A stretch of DNA of 64,000 nucleotides. Source: Collinsella aerofaciens. Lineage in GTDB: Bacteria; Actinomycetota; Coriobacteriia; Coriobacteriales; Coriobacteriaceae. The notes under the pieces were generated by a model. The model was given only the letters and a program-made list of their open reading frames with translations, did no database searches and had not been told where the DNA came from. The DNA lies in contig NZ_JAQLFJ010000010.1 of NCBI RefSeq assembly GCF_028206795.1, positions 1-64,000 of the forward strand, given 5' to 3'. This document shows, piece by piece, positions 57,805 through 64,000 of this stretch. A program made the translations under genes and the position numbers. How positions within the stretch are numbered: the first letter of the stretch is position 1; each line of letters starts with the position of its first letter.

Positions 57805-59769
57805 CTAGTACATCTTTGCGCCGGCGGGGATGGAGGCGTCGAGCTGGATCAGGTTGAGACGCTCCTCACCATCCTCCTCGTGGATAGCGCTGATGAGCAT
57901 GCCGCAGCTGGGAATGCCCATCATCTTGCGCGGAGGCAGGTTGGTGATGGCGAGCAGAGTCTTGCCGACCAGGTCCTCGGGCTCATAATAACCGTGAATG
58001 CCGGAGAGGATGGTGCGGTCGGTGCCAGTGCCGTCGTCGAGCGTAAAGTTCAGCAGCTTCTTGGACTTCTTGACGGCCTCGCATGCCTTGACCTTCACAG
58101 CGCGGAAATCGCTCTTGGAGAAGGTATCAAAGTCGACGAACTCCTCAAACAGCGGCTCGACGGCAATCTTGGAATAATCAACCGTGGGCTTGAGCGGCTT
58201 GACGAAGGGGCTCGCGGCGTTGCCGGCCTCGGCAGCCTTGGCGGCAGCGGCACCGGACTGGAAACCCTTCTCGGGCTTCATGTGCGGGAACAGCAACACG
58301 TCGCGGATGGAAGCCTGGTTGGTGAGCAGCATGACCACGCGGTCGATACCGATGCCGATGCCGCCCGCGGGAGGCATACCGTACTCGAGGGCGCGCACGT
58401 AATCCTCGTCGTACTCCATGGCCTCGTCGTCGCCGCCAGCCTTCTCGGCCATCTGGGCGGCAAAACGCTCGGCCTGGTCGACCGGGTCGTTGAGCTCAGA
58501 GAATGCATTGGCGTACTCGTGACCGGCAATAACCAGCTCAAAGCGGTGCGTCAGGCGCGGGTCGTCCTCAAAGCGCTTGGCAAGCGGGCTGACCTCGATG
58601 GGGTAATCGCACACGAACGTGGGGTTGACGATGGTGTCCTCGCCCAGCTCATCGTAGATCTCGGCGATAATCTTGCCGGCGGTCCACTCGGGCTTAATCT
58701 CCAGGCCCTTCTCGCGTGCGGCGGCAGCAAGCTCCTCGACCGGCGTGTCGATGGTGACCTGCTTGCCGAGCACGTCGGAGACGATGTCGGTCATGGGACG
58801 GCTGGCCCACTCACCAGAAAGGTCGATGGTCTGGCCCTGGTACTCGATGACCTCAGGGTTGCCGATGGCCTTGTTAGCCGCCTTAATGACGCCCTGGGCG
58901 AGCGCCTTCATGCCCTCGAGGTCGGAGAAGGCACGGTAGGCCTCCATCGTGGTGAACTCGGGGTTGTGGGTAAGGTCCATGCCCTCGTTACGGAAGATGC
59001 GGCCGATCTCGAACACGCGCTCAAAACCGCCGACGATGCAGCGCTTGAGGTGCAACTCGGTAGCAATGCGCAGGTAGCACTCCTGATCGAGCGCGTTGAA
59101 GTGCGTGATGAACGGCTTGGCAGTAGCGCCGCCCTGGATGGTCTGCAGGATGGGGGTCTCGACCTCCATGTAGCCGTCGGACTCCATAAAGCGACGGAAG
59201 GTGGAGAGAATCTGCGAACGCTTACGGAAGGTCTCGCGAACGTCGTCGTTGGCGATCAGGTCGACATAGCGCTGGCGATAGCGGGTCTCCTTGTCGGAAA
59301 GACCGTGGAACTTCTCGGGCAGCGGACGAACGGCCTTGGCAAGCAGGGTCGCGCTCTTAGGGGCAACGGAAAGCTGACCGCGCTGGGTGCGCACAACCAC
59401 GCCGGTCACGCCCAGGATGTCGCCCAGGTCGAGGGACTTGAGCGTATTCCAGGCAGCCTCGTCCATGTCGTTGATGCGGCAGAACAGCTGAATCTCGGCA
59501 GTCGCATCGCGTACGACGATGAACAGGATCTTGCCCTGACCGCGCTTGGCGACCACACGGCCAGCGATCTTCACGACGTCCTCGGTGTCCTCGCCATCGG
59601 CAAGCTCGGCATACTTAGCCTCGATATCGGCAACGTAGTCCTCAAGCTCAGAGTGCTCGGGATAGGGGTTCTGGCCCGCCTCGAACAGGGCGGCGCGCTT
59701 GGCCAGGCGGGTGGCGCGCTCGTCGTTGAGCGTCGATGCCTGATCTGCGGCGTTCTGGTTCTCTGCCAT
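57805..59769 (-). CDS. lysS: Lysyl-tRNA synthetase with C-terminal tRNA-binding domain
   Basis: A class II LysRS (about residues 1-510): OB-fold anticodon domain, motif 1 region RFMESDGYMEVETPIL, motif 2 FRNEGMDLTHNPEFTTMEAY, motif 3 GIGIDRVVMLLT. Residues about 533-654 add a tRNA-binding OB domain of the EMAP-II/Trbp111 type (FSKSDFRAVKVKACEAVKKS, GIHGYYEPEDLVGKTLLAITNLPPRKMMGI, SCGMLISA). That module is normally at the end of MetRS or in PheRS-beta, so its presence on LysRS is unusual. Total 654 residues against about 500 in the family. The ATG has a GAGGAGC upstream; greA precedes it. Confidence 0.93.
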   Translation of the reverse strand: MAENQNAADQASTLNDERATRLAKRAALFEAGQNPYPEHSELEDYVADIEAKYAELADGEDTEDVVKIAGRVVAKRGQGKILFIVVRDATAEIQLFCRINDMDEAAWNTLKSLDLGDILGVTGVVVRTQRGQLSVAPKSATLLAKAVRPLPEKFHGLSDKETRYRQRYVDLIANDDVRETFRKRSQILSTFRRFMESDGYMEVETPILQTIQGGATAKPFITHFNALDQECYLRIATELHLKRCIVGGFERVFEIGRIFRNEGMDLTHNPEFTTMEAYRAFSDLEGMKALAQGVIKAANKAIGNPEVIEYQGQTIDLSGEWASRPMTDIVSDVLGKQVTIDTPVEELAAAAREKGLEIKPEWTAGKIIAEIYDELGEDTIVNPTFVCDYPIEVSPLAKRFEDDPRLTHRFELVIAGHEYANAFSELNDPVDQAERFAAQMAEKAGGDDEAMEYDEDYVRALEYGMPPAGGIGIGIDRVVMLLTNQASIRDVLLFPHMKPEKGFQSGAAAAKAAEAGNAASPFVKPLKPTVDYSKIAVEPLFEEFVDFDTFSKSDFRAVKVKACEAVKKSKKLLNFTLDDGTGTDRTILSGIHGYYEPEDLVGKTLLAITNLPPRKMMGIPSCGMLISAIHEEDGEERLNLIQLDASIPAGAKMY

Positions 59770-59785
59770 AAGTTAGCTCCTCAAA

Positions 59786-59824
59786 CTAAAACGCTCCCCA
59801 GGATTCGGTCCCAGGGAGCGAAAA
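59786..59824 (-). terminator. greA-lysS intergenic hairpin
   Basis: CGCTCCCTGGG pairs with CCTGGGGAGCG on the minus strand and is followed by TTTTAG. It would end most greA transcripts before lysS. Confidence 0.8.
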
Positions 59825-59848
59825 CATACCTTTACGCGGGACCGTGGT

Positions 59849-60319
59849 CTAGCGTGCAATCTTGGCGATGGTGTAGACGCGAGTCTTGCCGGAAGGCGTA
59901 ACGACCTCGACGGAGTCGCCCTCGCCGTGACCGATGATGGCGTGGCCGACCGGAGACTCGTTGGAAATCTTGTGCTCGAGCGAGTTGGTCTCGGTGGTAC
60001 CGACAAGCGTGACTTCCATGACCTCACCGTTGGGATCAATCAGAGAAACGGTGGAACCGATGGAGACGGTCAGATCGCCCGTGGTGGCAGCAACCTGAGC
60101 GTTGGCGAGGATGGCCTGGATCTCGGCAATACGAGCGGCGTTCTGGGCCTGCTTGTCCTTAGCGGCGTCGTACTCGGAGTTCTCCGAAAGGTCGCCGAAC
60201 GCGCGGGCTTCCTTGATGTCCTCGACGATCTCCTTGGCGTAATCGCCCTCACGCCAAGCGAGCTCCTCGACGAGCTTCTGGCGGCCCTCAGCGGTCAGTA
60301 CGATCTGGCTTGCGTCCAT
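59849..60319 (-). CDS. greA: Transcription elongation factor GreA
   Basis: GreA rescues backtracked RNA polymerase by stimulating transcript cleavage. The 156-residue protein has an N-terminal coiled coil whose tip carries the acidic pair in EAREFGDLSENSEYD-like sequence (here EARAFGDLSENSEYDAAK). The C-terminal FKBP-like domain ends VEVVTPSGKTRVYTI. I use the ATG at 60319 (MDASQIVLT) after GGGGAG. The order greA then lysS on the same strand is common in Gram-positive bacteria. Confidence 0.96.
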   Translation of the reverse strand: MDASQIVLTAEGRQKLVEELAWREGDYAKEIVEDIKEARAFGDLSENSEYDAAKDKQAQNAARIAEIQAILANAQVAATTGDLTVSIGSTVSLIDPNGEVMEVTLVGTTETNSLEHKISNESPVGHAIIGHGEGDSVEVVTPSGKTRVYTIAKIAR

Positions 60320-60367
60320 ACGGATATCTCCCCAACTCTGATCAAACAATCAACTGTCAACAAAACG

Positions 60368-60400
60368 AAAAAGACCGGCTAGCCTGCGGGCAAGCCGGTC
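60368..60400 (-). terminator. tatA terminator
   Basis: GACCGGC and GCCGGTC arms with an inner TTGCC/GGCTA region are followed by TTTTTCG, about 25 bases after tatA. Confidence 0.85.
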
Positions 60401-60425
60401 AGGTGCTCACCCCAAAGGGATGGGA

Positions 60426-60701
60426 CTACTCTGCGTCCGCGTCGCTGTCCTCTGCCTGCTTCTTCTTGGCAGCAGCGAGCTTGGCCTCGAGCTCAGCGAT
60501 CTCCTTGTCCTCCTCGGACTGCTCGACCACGACCTCCTCGGCCTGCTTGGTCTCGGCCTTATCGTCGCCCTCCATACCCTCGCGGATATTCTTGACGGTA
60601 GAGCCGAGGGACTTGCCGAGCTTCGGCAGGTTCTTGGGCCCGAAGATAATCAGGACAACGACGAGAATAATGATGAGCTCAGGAGCCCTCAGTCCAAACA
60701 T
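60426..60701 (-). CDS. tatA: Sec-independent protein translocase TatA
   Basis: A 91-residue pore-forming component of twin-arginine export. A single N-terminal membrane helix (PELIIILVVVLIIFGPKNLPKLG) carries the conserved FGP hinge. It leads into the amphipathic helix SLGSTVKNIREGME and an acidic tail. GGAGG precedes the ATG at 60701. TatC and TatB are not in the window. The binding lipoprotein at 24533 has a possible Tat signal. Confidence 0.92.
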   Translation of the reverse strand: MFGLRAPELIIILVVVLIIFGPKNLPKLGKSLGSTVKNIREGMEGDDKAETKQAEEVVVEQSEEDKEIAELEAKLAAAKKKQAEDSDADAE

Positions 60702-60774
60702 GTAGACCTCCACAATACAGCGAGACAAGCTCGAATGAGTATACCGCGGGTATCGCGGTATCACAACAATAGCT

Positions 60775-60803
60775 AAAAAAAGGGACCGCAAGAAGCGGTC
60801 CCT
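60775..60803 (-). terminator. tRNA-Pro terminator
   Basis: AGGGACCGC and GCGGTCCCT arms are followed by a run of seven T on the minus strand, just after tRNA-Pro. Confidence 0.92.
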
Positions 60804-60813
60804 CCTCATGCTC

Positions 60814-60890
60814 TGGTCGGGTTGACTGGATTTGAACCAGCGACCCCTGCGTCCCGAACGCAGTGCTCTACCAAACTGAGCCACAACCCG
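60814..60890 (-). tRNA. tRNA-Pro (CGG)
   Basis: 77 bases: acceptor CGGGTTG/CAACCCG, discriminator A and encoded CCA, anticodon loop TTCGGGA (CGG, proline). Confidence 0.96.
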
Positions 60891-60939
60891 TTAGCTCGAC
60901 TATAGTAACAAAGATTTTCGCCGCGTGCTAGAGAAATTT

Positions 60940-61836
60940 TTATTTCTTTGGCGCTTCGATGCGAACCGTGTCGGAAACGAGCTCCGTTGCATAAGCCCAC
61001 CAGCCGTTTTGCTGAGCGGCTGCCGCAAGATTGGCTGCCGTGGCGGCGGTATCACAAAGAGCAAACGAGCAGGCACCCGAACCGCACACGTTTGTGGCAA
61101 TGGTACCGTCCTGTGAACGAAGCCAGTCGAGCACCGTTTGAATCCGCGGCTCCATCTGAGCGGAAATAACACCCAGGTTGTTGTGGACGAGCGCGTAGGC
61201 CGCCTCTGCGTCTCCCGAACGAAGGGCAGCTGCGATCGCCCCGGGCTTGTCCGCAGGCGCTGGGGTCTCGTCAAAACGTCGATAGGCTTCAATTGTTGAA
61301 ACGCTTGCCTCGCGCGGCTTGACCAGCACGACGGGTGTCGCGGGTAGTGCGGGGTACTCGGTTGTCAGCACGTCTCCCCCACCCACGTAAAATGCAGGGC
61401 TGGCATGCAAAAAGAACGGCACGTCGGCGCCAATGCCGCGCGCGATGTCATCCAGCGCGGGATCGGCACGGTCGATACCCCAACTCTCCGCCAAGGCGAC
61501 AATGACCGCCGCGGCATCCGTCGAAGGACCGCCCAGGCCGGCACACAACGGGATGCGCTTCTCGATCGTGATGCAGACATTGGCTTCGCGACCATAATGC
61601 TCGGCCATAGCAACCGCAGCCCGATACGCCGTATTCTTTTGCATGGGAAAATCTGATGCCGGAACCGTCTGGACGGTCAGCGTCTGCGCCGGCGTGACCG
61701 TCACGGTATCGGAAAGACCGACGGCTGCCATCAGGGAATCAACCTTATGGTAGCCGCGGGCGTCGCGCTCGGTATGAACCCCCAGGTAGAGGTTAATCTT
61801 TGCCGGCGCGGTAAGGGTGAGGGACCGATCGGTCAC
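60940..61836 (-). CDS. ispE: 4-diphosphocytidyl-2-C-methyl-D-erythritol kinase
   Basis: The fourth MEP-pathway step, a GHMP kinase of 298 residues. APAKINLYLGV marks the N-terminus, the ATP loop reads PLCAGLGGPSTDAAAV (Pro-Ser-Thr where Gly-Ser-Ser is usual), and CGSGACSFAL is the C-terminal glycine-rich motif. The start is GTG, 2 bases after the veg stop, so the pair is coupled. It follows veg as in Bacillus. Confidence 0.95.
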   Translation of the reverse strand: MTDRSLTLTAPAKINLYLGVHTERDARGYHKVDSLMAAVGLSDTVTVTPAQTLTVQTVPASDFPMQKNTAYRAAVAMAEHYGREANVCITIEKRIPLCAGLGGPSTDAAAVIVALAESWGIDRADPALDDIARGIGADVPFFLHASPAFYVGGGDVLTTEYPALPATPVVLVKPREASVSTIEAYRRFDETPAPADKPGAIAAALRSGDAEAAYALVHNNLGVISAQMEPRIQTVLDWLRSQDGTIATNVCGSGACSFALCDTAATAANLAAAAQQNGWWAYATELVSDTVRIEAPKK

Positions 61837-61838
61837 CG

Positions 61839-62135
61839 TTAGTGCTCCTCGAGCTGGTTGCCGAGCGGAGTAAAGATGTGCTCACCGCTCTCGGGGTCGA
61901 ACAGCTCGACCTGGCCGGTAAGGACGTCGATATACTGGTAGGATTGACGCGACTTGCGGCCGCGGCGCTCGTCAACCTCGACGATAAAGACGGCGGGGTG
62001 GACGCTCTTGATGGTGCCCATGCGCTCGACGACGCGGGTGCGACCCATGTTGGCCTTAACCTTGACGCGATCGCCCACCATATCGGTCAGCTTCTCGTGG
62101 ATGTCGTCGACGTGATTGACTTCCATCTCTTCCAT
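61839..62135 (-). CDS. veg: Veg-family protein
   Basis: A 98-residue protein of the Veg family (DUF1021). Features include LTDMVGDRVKVKANMGRTRVVERMGTIKSVHPAVFIVEV and SYQYIDVLTGQVEL, a small SH3-like barrel. In B. subtilis Veg stimulates biofilm matrix genes; its biochemical role is not established. I choose the ATG at 62135 with GGAGG 8 bases upstream. Its location directly before ispE matches Bacillus and supports the call. Confidence 0.88.
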   Translation of the reverse strand: MEEMEVNHVDDIHEKLTDMVGDRVKVKANMGRTRVVERMGTIKSVHPAVFIVEVDERRGRKSRQSYQYIDVLTGQVELFDPESGEHIFTPLGNQLEEH

Positions 62136-62249
62136 GAACAGGGCCTCCAGAAGGTGCAATTCAAAAAGGGGATAATACCCCTAAGATAGACAAAACTCTA
62201 ATACTATAGCACTCTGCTGCGACCACGCGCAAGTAGCTAATTTGGCTAC

Positions 62250-62696
62250 TTACAGATTGTCGGTATCGAGGACGATGGTGAATGGACCGTCGTTGACGAG
62301 GTCGACCTTCATATCGGCGCCGAAGATGCCATGCGCTACGTGCTCGACGTCCTCGCGCACAAGCGTCAGGAAGTACTCGTAGAGCTCGTTGGCGACATCG
62401 GGGGCGCCGGCATCCGTAAACGATGGGCGGCGGCCGTGACGGCAATCGGCGAACAGCGTGAACTGCGACACCACGAGAACCTCGCCGTCGACATCGGCAA
62501 GTGCCAGGTTGGTCTTGCCGTTCTCGTCCTCGTTAATGCGCAAGCCCCGGAGCTTGCCCCACAGCTTATCGGCCTCGGCGCGCGTGTCGCCATGGCCCAC
62601 GCCCAGCAGCACCAGATAGCCGCGCCCAATTTTGCCCACGCACTCGCCGTCGACTGTCACGCCGGCGTTGAGTACGCGCTGCACCACCGCACGCAC
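62250..62696 (-). CDS. dtd: D-aminoacyl-tRNA deacylase
   Basis: It removes D-amino acids and glycine mischarged on tRNA. The 148-residue protein has [17 protein letters not shown], the catalytic [17 protein letters not shown] and the C-terminal [11 protein letters not shown] (usually NDGPVT, here Val to Phe). The start is GTG, with GAGGAG at the end of rdgB as ribosome site, 3 bases separating the genes. Confidence 0.95.
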   Translation of the reverse strand: MRAVVQRVLNAGVTVDGECVGKIGRGYLVLLGVGHGDTRAEADKLWGKLRGLRINEDENGKTNLALADVDGEVLVVSQFTLFADCRHGRRPSFTDAGAPDVANELYEYFLTLVREDVEHVAHGIFGADMKVDLVNDGPFTIVLDTDNL

Positions 62697-62699
62697 GGC

Positions 62700-63341
62700 T
62701 TACTCCTCGCCCGTCAGTTTGGCGGACAGATGCTCGAGCGCATGGAATCGATGGCTGATGGCGTTCTTCTCGTCCGTCGTAAGCTCGGCCATAGTCTTGC
62801 CCGGCGTGTCGACCGGCAGGAACAGCGGATCATAGCCAAAGCCGTAATCGCCGCGGCCCTCGTGCGCAATGACGCCCTCACAGGCGCCCTCGCCATAAGT
62901 GACCAGGCCGTCCGTGTCGATAAGCGCGACGACGCTCATAAAACGCGCGGTGCGGTCCTCGTCGGCCACGCCCTCCAGATTCACGAGGAGCTTGGCGTTG
63001 TTGGCGGCATCGTCGCCGTGCACGCCCGCATAGCGTGCGCTGTACACGCCCGGCTCACCGTCCAGGGCATCAACGACCAGGCCCGAATCGTCGGCGATGG
63101 CCATAAGCCCCGTCTCCTCTACCGCGGCCTGCGCCTTGATGATGGCGTTCTCCAAAAACGTCGTGCCGTTTTCCTCGGGGTCCTCAAAATCACCCAGCTG
63201 GCCCAACGCCACAAAGCGAACCTCGGGCATGACCTTGCCCAAAATGGCCTCGATCTCGGTGAGCTTATGGGCATTGCCCGTTGCCACGACGATGGTCGCC
63301 GCCGGGTCGAGGGTGTCGATATCGATCTTCTCTAGTGCCAT
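62700..63341 (-). CDS. rdgB: XTP/dITP diphosphatase (RdgB/HAM1)
   Basis: A house-cleaning pyrophosphatase that removes ITP, XTP and dITP. The 213-residue protein has VVATGNAHKLTEIEAIL, NGTTFLENAIIKAQ, ADDSGLVVDALDGEPGVYSARYAG and GFGYDPLFLP. A short N-terminal extension of about 15 residues precedes the fold. AGGAGG is upstream of the ATG at 63341. The rph, rdgB order is widespread; here dtd follows. Confidence 0.95.
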   Translation of the reverse strand: MALEKIDIDTLDPAATIVVATGNAHKLTEIEAILGKVMPEVRFVALGQLGDFEDPEENGTTFLENAIIKAQAAVEETGLMAIADDSGLVVDALDGEPGVYSARYAGVHGDDAANNAKLLVNLEGVADEDRTARFMSVVALIDTDGLVTYGEGACEGVIAHEGRGDYGFGYDPLFLPVDTPGKTMAELTTDEKNAISHRFHALEHLSAKLTGEE

Positions 63342-63442
63342 GACTGGCCTCCTTGTCTCTATAGCAATGCCGCCCAAGGGAAACTGGCCTCGAGCCCTCT
63401 CTCCTCCCTGGCGACAGAAACCTTATACTTCGACGTTTTCCC

Positions 63443-63484
63443 AGATAAAACCTACCAAAATTAACATCCCTTTTTGGCAGGTTA
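63443..63484 (-). terminator. Repeat-type terminator, copy 2 (rph)
   Basis: Read on the minus strand this starts in the rph stop codon and is near-identical over about 42 bases, loop included, to the hairpin at 27412-27450. One arm position differs (TGGTAGG for TGGCAGG). Confidence 0.85.
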
Positions 63485-64000
63485 GGCGAGGGCTTGGCGC
63501 TGAAGCTCGATGAGCTCGGCGATGCCCTTGTCGCCCAGGTCGAGCAGGACGTTGAGACGCTTGCGGTCGAAGGGCGCCTGCTCGCCGGTGCCTTGGAGCT
63601 CAATCATCTCGCCGGTGTCGGTAGCGACGAGATTCATGTCGACCTCGGCGTGGCTGTCCTCGGAATAATCGAGGTCGAGCATGGTGTTGCCGTCGACAAC
63701 GCCCATAGAGATGGCGGCAACCTGACCCGTGAGCGGAATGCGCTCGATCTTGCCGGCCTCGACCCACATAGCAAGAGCATCATGCAGCGCCACCCAGGCA
63801 CCGGTAATGCTCGCCGTACGCGTGCCGCCATCCGCCTGGATCACATCGCAGTCGACGGTGACGGTGTACTCGCCGAGCGCCTTCATGTTGACGACGGTAC
63901 GCAGGCTGCGGCCGATGAGACGTTCGATCTCCATGGAGCGGCCCTTACGCTTGGTATACTCGCGCTTGCAACGCTTACCGGTCGATGCCGGCAGCATGGC
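63482..64000 (-). CDS. rph: Ribonuclease PH, 5' end outside the window
   Basis: RNase PH trims tRNA 3' ends by phosphorolysis. The visible 172 residues start inside the protein (AMLPASTGKRCKREYTKRKG) and run to the natural stop. Conserved parts are EIERLIGRSLR, DCDVIQADGGTRTASITGA and LDLDYSEDSHAEVDMN. About 70 N-terminal residues lie beyond the window edge, which the open frame reaches. The ATG at 63997 is internal, not the start. Confidence 0.93.
   Translation of the reverse strand, partial: AMLPASTGKRCKREYTKRKGRSMEIERLIGRSLRTVVNMKALGEYTVTVDCDVIQADGGTRTASITGAWVALHDALAMWVEAGKIERIPLTGQVAAISMGVVDGNTMLDLDYSEDSHAEVDMNLVATDTGEMIELQGTGEQAPFDRKRLNVLLDLGDKGIAELIELQRQALA

Overview
The window is a high-G+C bacterial chromosome segment that most resembles a gut Coriobacteriia genome (Collinsella-like). 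This rests on the actinobacterial style of RpoB/RpoC, a DisA diadenylate cyclase, ClpC, a fused FeoA-FeoB, PTS sugar uptake and a 654-residue LysRS. No 16S rRNA gene is present, so the genus is inference. Apart from one A+T-rich patch (about 13.1-14.1 kb), composition is uniform.

Layout. 0-11 kb (minus strand): rpoC, rpoB, galU, rplL and rplJ with its L10 leader. 11-33 kb: an accessory block between rplJ and rplA. It holds an aminotransferase, an unknown protein, a CPBP protease gene sitting in a broken DNA glycosylase gene, a GH13 amylase, an MFS exporter, feoAB, a small unknown, an esterase, a PTS EIIA, asnS, a WYL regulator, a TrpXYZ-type ABC importer, a wall-anchored 5'-nucleotidase, MscS, a ParB-like/BMP fusion and a metallophosphoesterase. 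33-38 kb (minus): rplA, rplK, nusG, secE, tRNA-Trp, rpmG, then tuf behind tRNA-Tyr/Thr/Met. 38-42 kb: a beta-glucoside locus with an RpiR regulator divergent from a GH1 6-phospho-glucosidase and a PTS EIIBC. 42.5-48.3 kb (minus): tRNA-Thr, NYN nuclease, rlmB, cysS, ispF, ispD, disA. 48.4-51 kb (plus): manganese riboswitch-mntP, then a HipBA-like toxin-antitoxin pair with a palindromic operator. 51-64 kb (minus): pepD, clpC, a threonine/serine exporter, lysS, greA, tatA, tRNA-Pro, ispE, veg, dtd, rdgB and the 3' part of rph.

How it works together. The transcription/translation core (RNA polymerase, L1, L10, L11, L7/L12, L33, EF-Tu, NusG, SecE, GreA, three aminoacyl-tRNA synthetases, seven tRNAs) is interleaved with sugar uptake (EIIA plus EIIBC plus 6-phospho-glucosidase, amylase), iron and manganese homeostasis, and three genes of the MEP isoprenoid pathway (ispD, ispE, ispF).

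The least explained content is intergenic. There are at least six families of long or repeated palindromes: a GAGCGTGGATAATCTCCC element at three loci; a tandem ATCTGTAACA palindrome; a 35-bp-arm palindrome whose inner AGCACATTAAGTGCT hairpin recurs at the window start; a 22-bp perfect palindrome; and two terminator families whose loop sequence is conserved as well as the stem. I consider these the best candidates for something undescribed. All calls come from reading the sequence; no database search was run.
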